64,000 nt of DNA from Plantago ovata (GCA_028274465.1 CM051457.1:51616362-51680361); one strand, 5' to 3'; counted from the first letter of the stretch, positions 1 through 11,639 are shown. A program made the numbers and translations. The notes: generated from the sequence alone by a model not told the origin.

Positions 1-659
1 GTTTTTAAAACCAAGAAGTATGTAGTTAAAGAACACACAAATACCCACAACTCTAGCTCAATAGGCCAGAATGGAGTTACTTCAACAGATCAGAAAGAAA
101 GATTGACGATGAGAAGGCAGAAATTATAGAATTGATGGAGAAAGCAATGTTGAAGCCAACAGATGCCTTCTAATATTTGGCAGTAGTTGCTGGTGGGGAA
201 GAGAATGTTGGAATCATCCAGAGGGACCATATCAACTACATATGTCGCCTAAGAACAAAGATCATGGATGGTGCAAATGCACAATGTGACTTAGACATGT
301 TGTAGCAAAGAAAAGATAAGGATCCACAGTTTTACTACTCACACAAGTTGGATGACAAGGGTAGAATGTGCAGCCTTTTCTGGAGGGACTCTATGATGAA
401 GAACGACTATGAGCTTTATGGTGATGTGATGATATTTGACACTACATTCAGGACGAACAAATATGGACTCATTTGTGCACCGTTTGTTGGTGTAAATAAC
501 CATTGGAACAATGTAATGTTCGCTTGCGCATTCATTGCCAATGAGGAAGCTGTATCATTTATATGGCTGATGGAAGAGTTTATGAAAGCCATTGATAATA
601 AGAAGCCAATCACAATCTTCACTGATCAAGATTCAGCAATTGCAAAAGCCATTGGTCAG
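1..659 (+). pseudogene. FAR1/FHY3-like MULE transposase, 5' exon (pseudogene)
   Basis: The + strand reads as the middle of a FAR1/FHY3-type protein, the plant family derived from Mutator-like transposases. The stretch around 415-620 has the MULE transposase core pattern (YGDVMIFDTTFRTN, then ICAPFVGVNNH, then ITIFTDQDSAIAKAIG), including the conserved Asp positions. The reading frame carries two stops, a TAA near 171 and a TAG at 303, so it is not translatable as it stands. The exon ends at 659 with a CAG|GTACTA donor in phase 0, and the protein resumes at 6000 after an intron enlarged by a CACTA insertion. The start of the gene lies left of the window. It could be a domesticated FAR1 gene or a transposase; the convergent Ulp1-like gene beside it favours a transposon. 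Confidence 0.85.
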
Positions 660-851
660 GTACTATGTTATGAATTATATATCCCATGATCTATCTTAAC
701 TCTCCCATGATCTCAAAATGTATACTACATTCTATGAACTGTATGCACATGAATAATTTTCCATGATTTCAACTGTATTACCCATGATTTCAACAATATA
801 CCCCATGATTACACCAATATACCCCATGAACACTACAAGGAGGTGGCCATT

Positions 852-1170
852 TAGCGACGGATGTTAGCGACGGATCCATCCGTCGCTAAATAATGTTGAT
901 CGGTCGCTAATAACAATTAGCGACCGATCGGTGTTTTTAGCGACGGATAAAATCATCGCCGCTAAACCGTTAGTCGCTAGCGAATTAGCGACCGATGAGT
1001 TATCCGTCGCTAATTAGCGACGGATAAGGAGGTTGACTTTTAGCAACCGATGACTTATCCGTCGCAAAAGGCCCCGGAGATCCAGCAACGGATTACTCAT
1101 CCGTCGCTGGATCTCCGGAGATCTTAGTGACGGATAGAGCTCCAGCGACGGATAAAGTCATCGGTTGCTA
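852..1170. repeat. CACTA-1 left subterminal repeat array
   Basis: Many direct and inverted copies of TAGCGACGGAT and the variant TAGCGACCGAT, often paired as palindromes such as GCGACGGATCCATCCGTCGC near 870-890. In En/Spm elements, subterminal arrays are the binding sites of TNPA; that role is inferred here. Confidence 0.85.
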
Positions 1171-2556
1171 TATTTTTTATTTTTTTTTTAATTTTTTAGA
1201 TATAATAATGAGAACCAAAATCAAATGCAACCTATTCAATTAAGCAACATGTTACAGAAATTATTATAGACCAAATAAACCAAAAAATAATCCAAAAAAA
1301 TCATAATAAATGTACCAAAACCCTCCATACATATAATAATAATCATACGTACACAATACTAATCCAAAATAATATCATAGTGTACACAGTATTCATGTAG
1401 AAAATAGTAAATAGAGTCGAAAAGGATAGGGGATCATGGAGAGGTAGGTGGGTCCATCCCCAGCTTCGCATACAGCTCAGCAAACATAGTACCATATTTA
1501 GCCTTCTGCGCAACCTGCTCCGCAGCTAGCCTCTTCACCTCCTCATCCTTCTCCTGCAACTGAAGTAAGAGGGCCTGCTCTCGAGCAGAAGCTGCTGCTG
1601 AAGATGATGAAGATGTACTGGCACGGGAACGACGAGTCGGCCTCGAGTCCAATTCAAGGACGGCTGCTGCACTCCCCAGTCCCAAGCGACGGCCCTTCTC
1701 GTCTGGAGGATTCACCTCGAGGAAAATGGCATTCATTTCCTCAACTGTGAGATCCTGATCACGAATCCTGGCCTCGTAGGCCGTCTGAAATTGTAAATCA
1801 AGAGTATAAGGTGTTAGTTATGTTGTTAATTAGTTATGAAATCATCAGTATTTAATAAACACATGTATTGTTGAATTTACCGGAATTGTTGTGGCCTCGT
1901 CACACAACCACTGTCCGTCCTTGGCCTTCTGAGATCTCGAGAACAAGGTGAATAGGAGACTCTCCTTATCCTTCAACTGAATGACACATGAAACCATCAT
2001 ATACTTAGTTTGAAAGTTCGAAATTCAAGTAAATAACAAGTATAAGAATGATGAATTCACAAAGTTAATACACTTACCTTCTGCCTCACATGTGCTGTAG
2101 CGATCGACTCAGAGCCAAAACGGTGTGTCACCAGGGTACGGCTCCCATCTTTCGGCTGCTTCTTCCTGTTATCAGTGTTCTGGTCAGCATGCGCCTGGAC
2201 TCTCTCGTTAGCCCAATACACCTTCCACGCATCCCAAATTTCATCTCCGGGCCAATCACCGGTACGTGGACGGTTATGTGTATACAGTTTCTTCATGTTA
2301 TGAACCATGCACTTGTAAAGGGCACTGCCGTGAGAGTTGAAGCTCCACTAGAGATCCATCAGCAATGCTTTTGGAAGGAAGAAATCTTTCTACACAATTA
2401 AAAATAAACATCGAAACACATACGTTGGTGAATACTTAAAACCATTCAAGTATAACAAGGGGAAACAACATGTATCAAATATATAACAAGGGGAAACAAC
2501 ATCTATTCAAGTATATCGGTGACTAACATATCACCCAAGTTCAGTGGCTAACATAC

Positions 2557-3057
2557 TGTTAACCATGGATTTTCATAACCTGCAAATAAACATTAAAAGA
2601 GGGCAAGAAAACATGGAATAATTATTTTATTGATAACTTTTGGGTTACAATCTTCGTAGATCTCTTGATTCCTCTCTCTAAGGGTATGAACTTGATTACC
2701 GGGGTCAGATGACTTGGGATCTAAACCTACAATTTGGTAGTAGGGGTTTGGTTTTGAGTTTAACCTACAATTTGATAGTAGGCGTTTGGATTTGGAGTTT
2801 ACCTACAATTTGGTTGTAGGGAGTTTGATGAAGTCGTTTGTGACTCATCTCTAACTGTCTAGCTCTAATCACCATCTCATATTTATATAGGTGGGTTTAA
2901 CTTGGTGAGCAAGATAAAATCGTATCTTAGAGATATGATAGAGATATCATCCTAATCTTCTAAATATTATCACATATTTTTTGTGATAATTATCTCTAAA
3001 TATAAGGATATTTTAACATAATAAAACACTAAAATTTACGCAATTTAGGTGTCTACA
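2557..3057 (-). repeat. TRIM-like element, 3' LTR (left copy)
   Basis: TG...CA-bounded repeat, about 98% identical to 3409-3910. Because the element reads on the - strand, this copy is its 3' LTR, with the polypurine tract beside it at 3058-3071. Confidence 0.9.
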
Positions 3058-3408
3058 AATGCCCCCCGAGACGAGTTGTAGAGACTTGATGGCGATTGCA
3101 TCTTGCCTCGAAATCTTGATATGGAACTCGAATTGATTCGGCATGCCCCCGAAAGTATTTTAACATGCCCCATGAAATCAGCGTCGTCGGCAACGAAATA
3201 TCACCACCAAAATATGACCATTGTTGGCTTCTGTATTTGTCTCACCAATCGGTCAAGTTAATTAAGCTTGGTTGATCGTGGATCACCAAGCTTGGTGTAC
3301 AGATTGGATAACACTTGCATGCTTGTGTGCCGCCAGAATATTCTACAAACTTGGATCCTTAGAGAGCGGAGATGAAGAGCGAAAATCGTTCCACTGGGCG
3401 TGCCAATT

Positions 3409-3910
3409 TGTTAACCATGGATTTTCATAACCTCCAAATAAACATTAAAAGAGGGCAAGAAAACATGGAATAATTATTTTATTGATAACTTTTGGGTTAC
3501 AATCTTCGTAGATCTCTTGATTCCTCTCTCTAAGGGTATGAACTTGATTACAGGGGTCAGATGACTTGGGATCTAAACCTACAATTTGGTAGTAGGGGTT
3601 TGGTTTTGAGTTTAACCTACAATTTGATAGTAGGAGTTTGGGTTTGGAGTTTACCTACAATTTGGTTGTAGGGAGTTTGATCAAGTCGTTTGTGACTCAT
3701 CTCTAACTGTCTAGCTCTAATCACCATCTCATATTTATATAGGTGGGTTAAACTTGGTGAGCAAGATAAAATCGTATCTTAGAGATATGATAGAGATATC
3801 ATCCTAATCTTCTAAATATTATCACATATTTTTTGTGATAATTATCTCTAAATACAAGGATATTTTAACATAATAAAACACTAAAAATTTACGCAATTTA
3901 GGTGTCTACA
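3409..3910 (-). repeat. TRIM-like element, 5' LTR (right copy)
   Basis: Second copy of the LTR. The primer-binding-like site lies immediately inside it at 3388-3406. Confidence 0.9.
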
Positions 3911-4080
3911 CATACCACTCAAATATAGTGGCTACCATACCACTCACATTGTCCTATATTTCACTAAAACAATGGTGACTTGCATATCACCCAAGTACAG
4001 TGGCTAACATACCACTCACACAAATTGGCTAACATACCACTCACAACACAAACAATTAGGTAACTAATGTACGATTATTA
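3911..4080. repeat. Minisatellite-like repeats in the CACTA-1 intron
   Basis: Loosely repeated GGCTAACATACCACTCAC units occur between 3911 and 4055, with related units at about 2515-2556 on the other side of the TRIM-like insertion. They are the intron sequence into which that element jumped. Confidence 0.6.
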
Positions 4081-4799
4081 ACTCACCCTCAGCTCCTCGA
4101 ACAGCTCTCCCTTAATTTGGTCTGGGATGCAATGCCACTGGCTGCCACCCTCTTGCGGTGGGATCATCATGTTCCGTATTATCCCACTGAGTACTTTAGC
4201 AGCGCGCTCCCCATACAACCTGTGAAGAACAGGTAAGTCAATAGTGAGAAGGTTAGTTCGGTATATATATATATATTAAAAGTTCGTAAATCAGTTAATG
4301 CCTAATACTTACTTCTCTCCATTGGGGTAAAGGACAGGACGACCATTCCACATCAGACCATCTTCCGGCCTTTGAAAGGGACAACCGTCGTCTGGAACGT
4401 GGGCCCACGGGTCGTGGAGGGAGGAATGAGGAGTCGATCCCCTACTCGACCCAGGTGGAGTCCCAAAAACAGTAGGGGAGCCCTGCTGTGAGCCCTGCCC
4501 GGTGTCCTCTCCGTCGGTATCTGACCTCTGGGACTGCGGGGTCATGTATCGTGGCCTCCTGGGTCGTGGCATCTGCAATAAAAAGATCCGTGTTAGTACA
4601 TACACAATTGAATATAAAACATGTAAAGCAATTAAGAGATAAAGTAAGGAACGACGCTGGACATTTGGGTGGTCACGCCAGTAGGCCTGCCAATACTCAT
4701 GAAGGGGAGCTGGCCTCCATTCCGAAGGCGGAACTCCCAACAACCAGTTGGCTTTCCAAGCCTCAAGTAGGATATCCCCCAACTTAGGAACTGACATCT

Positions 4800-5537
4800 A
4801 ATAATAATCAACCTATTATATAAGATGTAAAATCAGAGATATAGTAAAGAACATTTTTTTATTATATGCCTAATAGATAAGTCTAAGCTAAGTCTAATCT
4901 AACTACCTAGTACTAATTCACGTACCCTCTATAATCTAAGCTATATATTTATCTATACTTCCATTATAATTATACAATTTCCATTATTATAACTACTTAC
5001 AATACAAAATAATTTACTCATATTTCCATTATACTTATACAATTTCCAAATCTAATTAGTAATTAGTATATCCGAAACAAAACTACACTAATTGAACAAA
5101 ACTAACTACGTAATCCAACTCAATTCAAATACCAAACATAATCAAACTCAACTATAAAATACCCAATTCATCCCAAATCTATCAATTCACCAACTAAAAC
5201 TTATGCATCCCCCCTAATTTGAGCTACACAACATAATAGATACTAGTAGAATGCATACAATTCAATGAATTGAAAAAAAAATGAAGAATACTAAAATTTA
5301 GACAAGTTAGGGTTCGAAATATATACCTTTGATTGCGAAAGAAATGGGGAAATAATCACGCAATTGAATAGCTACACTTGTTCCTTGATGGAAGAGCTTC
5401 GAAATGACTTTAAGATTGATTGAAATGGTGAAGAAATGAAGAAAATAGGGGAGGAGAAAATGGAGCCGCGAGAGAAGACGATGATGTGCGTGTGTGTGTT
5501 CTGTCCGTCTGCCGGTGAAAAAGATGATGATATTAAC
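4800..5537. other. CACTA-1 non-coding 5' flank of the TNPA-like gene
   Basis: AT-rich sequence upstream of the - strand TNPA-like gene. The ORF at 4573-4797 (MSVPKLGDILLEAWKANW) may be part of an earlier exon, because EYWQAYWRDHP resembles the family's N-terminal region. The rest shows no coding signal. Confidence 0.4.
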
Positions 5538-5925
5538 AGTTAGCGACGGATGGCTAATCCGTCGCTAAATAGCGATCGGTCGCTATTTAGCGACCGATTA
5601 GCTCATCCGTCGCAACTTTTTTTTTTTTTTTTTAATATAGCATAGCAACCGATGGAACCATCGGTCGCTAAGCATGTTGACCAGCAAAACAATAAAAGAA
5701 AAAGAAATTAAAAGGCCGCGACGGATGCGCTCTTCGGTCGCAAACGTAGCGACGAATGGATCCATCCGTCGCTAAATTGCGAACGATGGCTAATCCGTCG
5801 CTAATCCCCGTGCGCTCTAAGGGTTTACGGTCGCGCTCTTACACAATGTTTCTTATCCGTCGCTAAAAGACCGATCGGTCGCTAATTTTAGCAACCGATC
5901 GATCCGTCGCTAAAAGTGGTTGCTA
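5538..5925. repeat. CACTA-1 right subterminal repeat array
   Basis: Mirror of the left array: repeated GCGACGGAT / ATCCGTCGC and GCGACCGAT variants between 5538 and 5925, ending about 20 bp before the right terminal inverted repeat. Confidence 0.85.
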
Positions 5926-5999
5926 AAACCTGTATTTCTTGTAGTGGAATTCAAACTGTATTCACATGAATAATCTGTCCATTATTGCATGTTGTGTAG

Positions 6000-6590
6000 G
6001 TTTTTGGTGATGAGACCAGACACAGGTTGTGTCTTTGGCACTTGTACCAAAATGCTTTAAAAAACTGCTCAAAGCTTAGGCATGATGACAATTTCAATGA
6101 AGTTTTCAATATATGCATCTATGGGTTGTCAAATGAAGAAAAATTTGAAGAGTACTTCTCTGGAATGATTTTTGAATTTGAGCTCGAAAACGAATCTTGG
6201 TTCGATCAACTGTATTCTCTAAAAGATAAGTGGTCACCTGCCCTAAGCAAGACCTTCTTTTCAGCTGGAATTCTATCTACTCAAAGGAGTGAGAGTACAA
6301 ACAATGCAATTTCATTCAGAGCCAACAAAAAAACGTCTCTCACACAATTCTTCAGGCTCTTCGATGTAGTGATCGACCGATGGAGATCAAATGAGAAGCA
6401 TAAAGATCACAAGAACACTCAAAATATGCCAAGGATGAGCTCTAGCAATGCTCTTGTTAAGCATGCTACAGAGGGAAAAAAAACTCCCATGATTTGACAC
6501 ATGTTTTATTCTTCCCACTTCCCAGGTATATACACTCAAAATCTTCAAGTACTTTCAGAGAGAATTTATGCACTCCCATGAATCTGAAAA
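6000..6590 (+). pseudogene. FAR1/FHY3-like MULE transposase, downstream exons (pseudogene)
   Basis: After the acceptor TGTGTAG at 5999 the protein continues in phase 0 with VFGDETRHRLCLWHLYQNA, the family block that follows the DQDSAIAKAIG motif. It ends with STQRSESTNNAISFR and RWRSNEKHKDH, also typical of FAR1-like proteins. The exon should stop near 6470, but the expected GT donor after KHATE reads GG, so splicing there is probably lost. A further short exon is recognisable at 6526-6585 (VYTLKIFKYFQREFM), after an acceptor CCCAG. The rest of the gene is not identifiable beyond it. Together with the stops in the 5' exon this is a dead copy. Confidence 0.83.
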
Positions 6591-6995
6591 AAAACATATC
6601 TGCTATAACATATATACACATACCTAAAGCTACAGGATCTAGTCATACACATATATAATTAAATATTAACCAAAAAATCCCATGATATCAACCAATATCC
6701 CATTATCATATAATAAAGACATCCAACAGTCAGGAATCATCAAAAGAAAAAAGAAAAAATGTACATGATCTAATATCCCATGATATGAATCAAGTATCCC
6801 ATGATCTTACATAAATCTACCATGATCTTACACAAAATCTACCAAAAAGTCCCATGATATCAATCAAATATCCCATGATCATACACATATATCCCATGAT
6901 CATTCACATGAAAATCTCAGCAAAATAATACCATATGAGCCAAAATATCCCAACATCTTACACATATCTATAGTGACTTTATCTAAGAAATTATT

Positions 6996-9900
6996 CTATT
7001 CAACAAAATCAGATTCTTCTTCAATTGTAGGCATTTTAGAGGCGCCATCCAACAAGGAAGCTTCAATAGCAGCAGCATTATCTTCGGCTACACGTTGTTC
7101 CTCAACATGCAAAGCAGCTTTCCTTTTCTCTTCACGTTCCGCTTTCTTCCTCGACTCAACAATATCAACAATTTTCTTATACTGTCTTCTAAGTTCAGGA
7201 TGTAGTTGTCTAGGCTTTTGATTTGCTTTGTCACTGATTCTTGCCTTCATACAAACAAATGCATCCACTCTCTTCTTCAGACTTGGAAGCTTCAAGTTTA
7301 ATTTTGACAAACACAGTGATGTAAGAATATCAGCCCTGAGCACCCCTCTCGATGTAACCTACATGAAAATACCGTTAATAAACAACTACATGAATATGTA
7401 ACAAGAAAACAGGATAGAAAAAAAGAATATAACAAACACAGTACATTAATAAAGTGCGGGAACTCAAACTTCTTCCCATAAAACAACTCCATGTGCTTCA
7501 TCAGATACACGCCACAGTCTTCAGTATCTTTTTCAGACTTAATCCAATAGAAATCAATCTTGTCCAATGGAAACTCACGAATATCGCCATCGTCACGAAG
7601 ATTGTTGTCCAGAAGGAACTGTGTAAAAATTCCACACTACCAAAAAGAAAACCTAAGATTAATGATCTGTGATAGAAACTATCCCATGATACAAGCAATA
7701 TCTCCCATGATCTCAGCCCATGACAAAAATCATAAATTAAAATGAAAAACAAACATACCAACACAATGTGGAAACTGTCAACCAACATTGGATGAGTGTT
7801 CCTATTATCAAGGTACTACACTTTCCTCATCTCCATGTTGACAACATAGCGAGTGTAATGATCACCAGATATCAACAGGAAAAAGAACTACAAAAACACA
7901 AATATACCATGATATCACCTATATATCCCATGATATCAAAGTTAAAGACATGACTTTATAAAAAAAACATAGCAACTTACCATTTTCACCTTACTGATAT
8001 TTATATTGTTTGTGCCAAGAATAGTTTTGAAGGAGTAGAAGATCATATCCAACATCTAACGCTGATACTTGTCCTTGAACTGATCACGCAAGTCAATGCG
8101 AAACTCACTTGTATCTTCACCATCCTCAAACACATGACACAGCTTTCTCCATGGATGCTAAAAAAAAACATACAAATTGCTTACGAATAGTTAATGATTG
8201 AAACATAACATGGGGGGGGGGGGAACAAAAATTTAAAAAAAAACATACAGAAACATGGACTGATAACCATAATCGCTCCATCAACGGCTTAGGGCGGCAA
8301 AGAATGTTAGTATAATTCAAATTTCTGACCCAGCAATCAATAACACTCGTGCAAATCCTCGTCTTAGGATACAACGACCTAATGCTATCTCCACACATGA
8401 AACAATCTGACCCCACGTCAATAAACTTACCCTTGTACCTAAAAAAAAATGATATGATAAGCACATAGTCACCCATATGATATGATAGAAGGCACATGAA
8501 TAAAAATAGATTACATAGAAATTTACATACGAATATACCTGCCATCCTCAAACATGAAAAACACATAGTCAGACACTTCTTTTCTGTAAGATCTCATATC
8601 ATTTCCTTCCTTTATATACTTTGTAAGCCCCCTCAAAACAGTAGAACCCAACACATTGTCACTGTGAAGTTCACCACAATCCTCAAAACATCCCAAGTTG
8701 TGAAAAGAATAGTTGGGGTATCTCTCAGCATACATCATACGAACATCCAAATCTATCTCAATCCCAGGAACATTAGCCCTCTGACTAACACGAATAAGTA
8801 TAATATCATTGTCCAAATACTTCTCCATGTTCTCACCCATAGCTCTCATGTTCTCAGCATTCTTTGCATCACCCATAGCTCCCATGTTCTCAGCAGACTC
8901 CTCCATATCTCCCATCTTCTGATCAATCTCTACCATCTTGGGACCAATCTCTCCCATGTTCTCACCCACCACATTCTCCACCACAGTCCCCTCCTCCTCA
9001 ACAGTGTCTTCCATGTTCTCAACCATCTTCTGATCAATTTCTCCTATCTTTTGACCAAACTCTTCCATGTTCTCAACATCTTCACTATCATTCATACCCA
9101 TCTACATATCAACCTGCTCCATACAATCTCTAGCTATAGAACAAACATCAATATTCTTCAGCTACTCAGGATGCAACGTATCATCAAATCTCTCCTCAAC
9201 AGGTTCTGCACGTACATTACCATTGTTTTCATTGTGTTGTACATCCTCTGGTTCTCCAGCTTCACTCCCACTGTTTCCTTTATTATTATCTCTCTGAGTC
9301 TGACTCTCATACAAATTAGTAGGCACATATGAATCAGGTGGAGAATCTCGCTGAGATGCTTTAATCGACTCACCAATCATCAACCTCAAATCAACACAAA
9401 TATTGTCAACAAATGAATGAAGCATAGGATCATCAAAAAACCATTGACTAAACCAACTCTGCGGTGGTTCTAATACTTCATCCAATTCCTGCCCACCGGA
9501 ACCACACTGCAGCATCCTTTCAAGATGAGCGCGCGAAATATTCTCACAATCCTTCATGAATATTTTCCAAGAATCCTCAGCAGTCTATACAAAACAAATA
9601 CACAAAGTTTAAAAAAAACAGTGAGAAAAAACCCATTATATCAAACAAAATACTCCATGATCTCAACTATATCTCCCATGATCTCAACTATATATCCCAT
9701 GATATCAACTAAAGTCTATAAGCAAAATCAAAAAAGCAAAGTAATCAAAAAAAAGCAAGAGAAAAGAAAGATATACCCTTGATATAACCAGTGAGAAAAA
9801 ACCCATTATAGCAAAAAAATACTCCATGATCTCAACTATATATCCCATGACATCAACTAAAAATCTATAAGCAAAATCAAAAAAGCAAAGTAATCAAAAC

Positions 9901-11635
9901 AAAAACAAAGAGAAAAGAAAGATATACCATAACATCAAATTTCTTTGTAGGCTGTGGGGGAATGTAATACAATGGACCTTCACGAGGATGTCTCTTTGTA
10001 ATAGGATAGTCCGGATCACGCAAAGATAAACCAAATCCTCCATTATCCTTCTCATACTGAATCCTACTACTTATCGACCTATCATTCCAATGCTTCGTCA
10101 AAGGGAGCGTACGATCTAGAACTCGTGCACGCACACTAAACCTCTGCAAGTAACATCCAACAAGAACCCAAAGGCATCCACTCATAGCGTTATACTCTGA
10201 AGTTTTGAAACTCCTCACAACAGAAGCTAGCCTATCAAGAACGGACGTACACCAATCGAAGGTCTTAATCTTCCTAACGTTCTCAACAGCTCGAAATAGC
10301 TTCTGGTCAACAACTGCTACAGGCAAAGGTGCAAGGAACACACCACAAACATACAACACAAAGAGCTTCTTGAACTCATCCCCCCGCTTCCTTTAACTCC
10401 ACCAAACGTTTGGCCACTGAAGATAAACGAACCTCACCAGATTTGGTTTTTTCTTCTTTTGCCCATGTCCAACTATCCAAAACCTCCTGCCTGTACTTCT
10501 TTTTATCCCCATACCCCTTGTACTGAATATCCAAAGGCACCTCAACACCAGGATACGAGGGATCATTAGTAGATCATAGACATCATCCCCAGTAATCGGA
10601 AACCTATCCTCACCAATAACCAAATAATAGTTTTCATACTCGAACCTCTCCACCAACCAAGGAGTAATCTTCCTAGGGAGAATATTGACAACAACAAACT
10701 TTAAGCCTCCAAAACCTATCTCATCCACAACATCTAATTGTTCTTTGTTGAATTGTGCGAACAAGTCCAGCAACTTGTCAGCCTGGCAATACGGCTCCAT
10801 CCTTTTGTATAATACTCTACCATCAGGGATTAAATATGACTTTTTCTTCTCAGAAATCTTCTCCACTTCAGCAGCAGTGAAACTTTTCCCCTTCTTAGAC
10901 CGCTTTTTCTTTTCTGCCTCATCATCTGCAACACAAAGAAAAAAAAAGAAAAAACTATTAACACATGCAGTAGAACCCCCCATGATCTCACTTACATATC
11001 CCATGATATCCACTATAAACCCCATGATCTTACCTATATGAATATCCAATACACACATGGAATTTTAATCCCATGAAAATCAACTATATCTCCCAAGATC
11101 TCTACTACATGCAATAAAAGACTCCATAATCTCAGACAAAATATCAACAAAATAAAAGCAAAAAACACTACTATAATATACACTAAATACCCCATGATAT
11201 CAGAAAAAGACCCCATGATCTCAAACGAAAAGAATATTGGATACAGTTATTTACCAGTTTTGGAGTCAGTAGGTTCCTTCCTTTTATTGCCCTTCTTCAC
11301 AGAAACATTTGCATTGGAACCTGGCTTAAAAGCAGCAGATGAAAGACCTCTGGTCCGATGCTTATCAACAACCATATCTAATGATAACACAGAAAAGAAA
11401 CCCAATGAAAAGCACAAACACAAAAAAAACCCATGATATCAGCCAAACTTCCTATGATATCAAACACATCTACTAATACATAAGAAATAACAGACAAACC
11501 TTTTCCAGATTCAGTAGTTGGCTTCTTCTTTCTCAGACCAACACTTGGACCATCACTTGGACTTGGATTATTCTTCAAAGCAGCAGAGTAAGTAGATCTA
11601 GTCGTACGTTTACTATCACCATCCATATCTACTAA
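6996..11635 (-). pseudogene. Ulp1-like cysteine protease gene of Kaonashi/MULE type, multi-exon pseudogene
   Basis: Exons separated by GT-AG introns are traceable on the - strand. Two short basic N-terminal exons lie at 11630-11500 and 11372-11262. A plant-transposon N-domain (VDEIGFGGLKFVVVNILPRK) spans 10925-9930. An acidic, Met-rich exon repeating ENM/EIDQKM units spans 9583-8523. The Ulp1-type peptidase lies at 8500-7440, with GDHY (His), YLDN (Asp) and EDCGVYLMKHM (Cys), and a C-terminal exon at 7350-6996. Breaks include TAGs at 9162, 9102, about 8060 and about 7825, and two frameshifts near 10560 and 10385 that bracket a segment readable only in another frame. Ulp1-like genes beside MULE transposases are known in plants (Kaonashi-type elements). 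The convergent arrangement with the FAR1-like gene fits that. The exon map is approximate. Confidence 0.72.
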
Positions 11636-11639
11636 AAAC

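Larger units (their letters stand above)
2557..3910 (-). mobile_element. TRIM-like small LTR retroelement
   Basis: Two direct repeats of about 501 bp (2557-3057 and 3409-3910), each TG...CA bounded, enclose only about 350 bp. The 5-bp target duplication CATAC is present at 2552-2556 and 3911-3915. On the - strand a primer-binding-like site (TTGGCACGCCCAGTGGAAC, 3406-3388) follows the upstream LTR, and a G-rich polypurine tract (3071-3058) precedes the other, giving - orientation. The interior has no ORF of note, so the element is non-autonomous. The two LTRs differ at only about eight to ten positions, so the insertion is fairly young. Confidence 0.93.
1434..4572 (-). pseudogene. CACTA-1 TNPA-like (Ptta/En/Spm, Transposase_24-type) gene, broken
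   Basis: A spliced - strand gene can be traced with GT-AG junctions. Exon 1 runs 4572-4313, starting MPRPRRPRYMTPQ and ending YPNGEK. Exon 2 is about 4219-4087 (LYGERAAKVLSGIIRN). Exon 3 is about 2390-2079 and contains THRFGSESIATAHVRQK, a signature of the plant Ptta/En/Spm transposase family. Exon 4 is about 1978-1880 (LFTLFSRSQKAKDGQW). Exon 5 is about 1782-1434 (EEMNAIFLEVNPPDEKG, a Ser/Ala-rich linker, then a short coiled coil). A TAG interrupts exon 3 at MDL*WSF; the CACTA-2 copy has Trp there, so it arose from TGG. The intron between exons 2 and 3 holds the small LTR element. The likely role is binding of the subterminal repeats. Confidence 0.75.
831..5946. mobile_element. CACTA-1 (En/Spm-like) DNA transposon, complete ends
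   Basis: The element begins CACTACAAG at 831 and ends CTTGTAGTG at 5946, perfect terminal inverted repeats of the CACTA superfamily. It is flanked by a 3-bp target duplication, GAA at 828-830 and at 5947-5949, as expected for this superfamily. Both subterminal regions carry many copies of GCGACGGAT in both orientations. The interior encodes only a TNPA/Ptta-type protein on the - strand; no DDE transposase (TNPD, Transposase_21) is seen, so it is probably non-autonomous. It sits in the first visible intron of the FAR1-like pseudogene. A small LTR retroelement lies within it at 2557-3910. Confidence 0.95.
668..11470 (+). repeat. Dispersed short repeat with core CCCATGAT, always on + strand
   Basis: Dozens of copies of a roughly 17-25 bp motif, approximately TATCCCATGATNTCAACTA, occur in clusters at about 680-830, 6480-6925, 7678-7945, 9636-9870, 10975-11095, 11195-11225 and 11430-11470. 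They fill introns and spacers of both the + strand transposase and the - strand Ulp1-like gene, yet the motif keeps the same orientation on the + strand. Exons are nearly free of it. The copies on either side of CACTA-1 show that the array existed before that insertion. Confidence 0.8.

Noticed and set aside
8496-9332. Long + strand ORF of 278 codons
   Set aside because: Antisense shadow of the - strand Ulp1-like exon with its ENM/EIDQKM repeats; composition (Leu, His, Ile-rich) is not protein-like.
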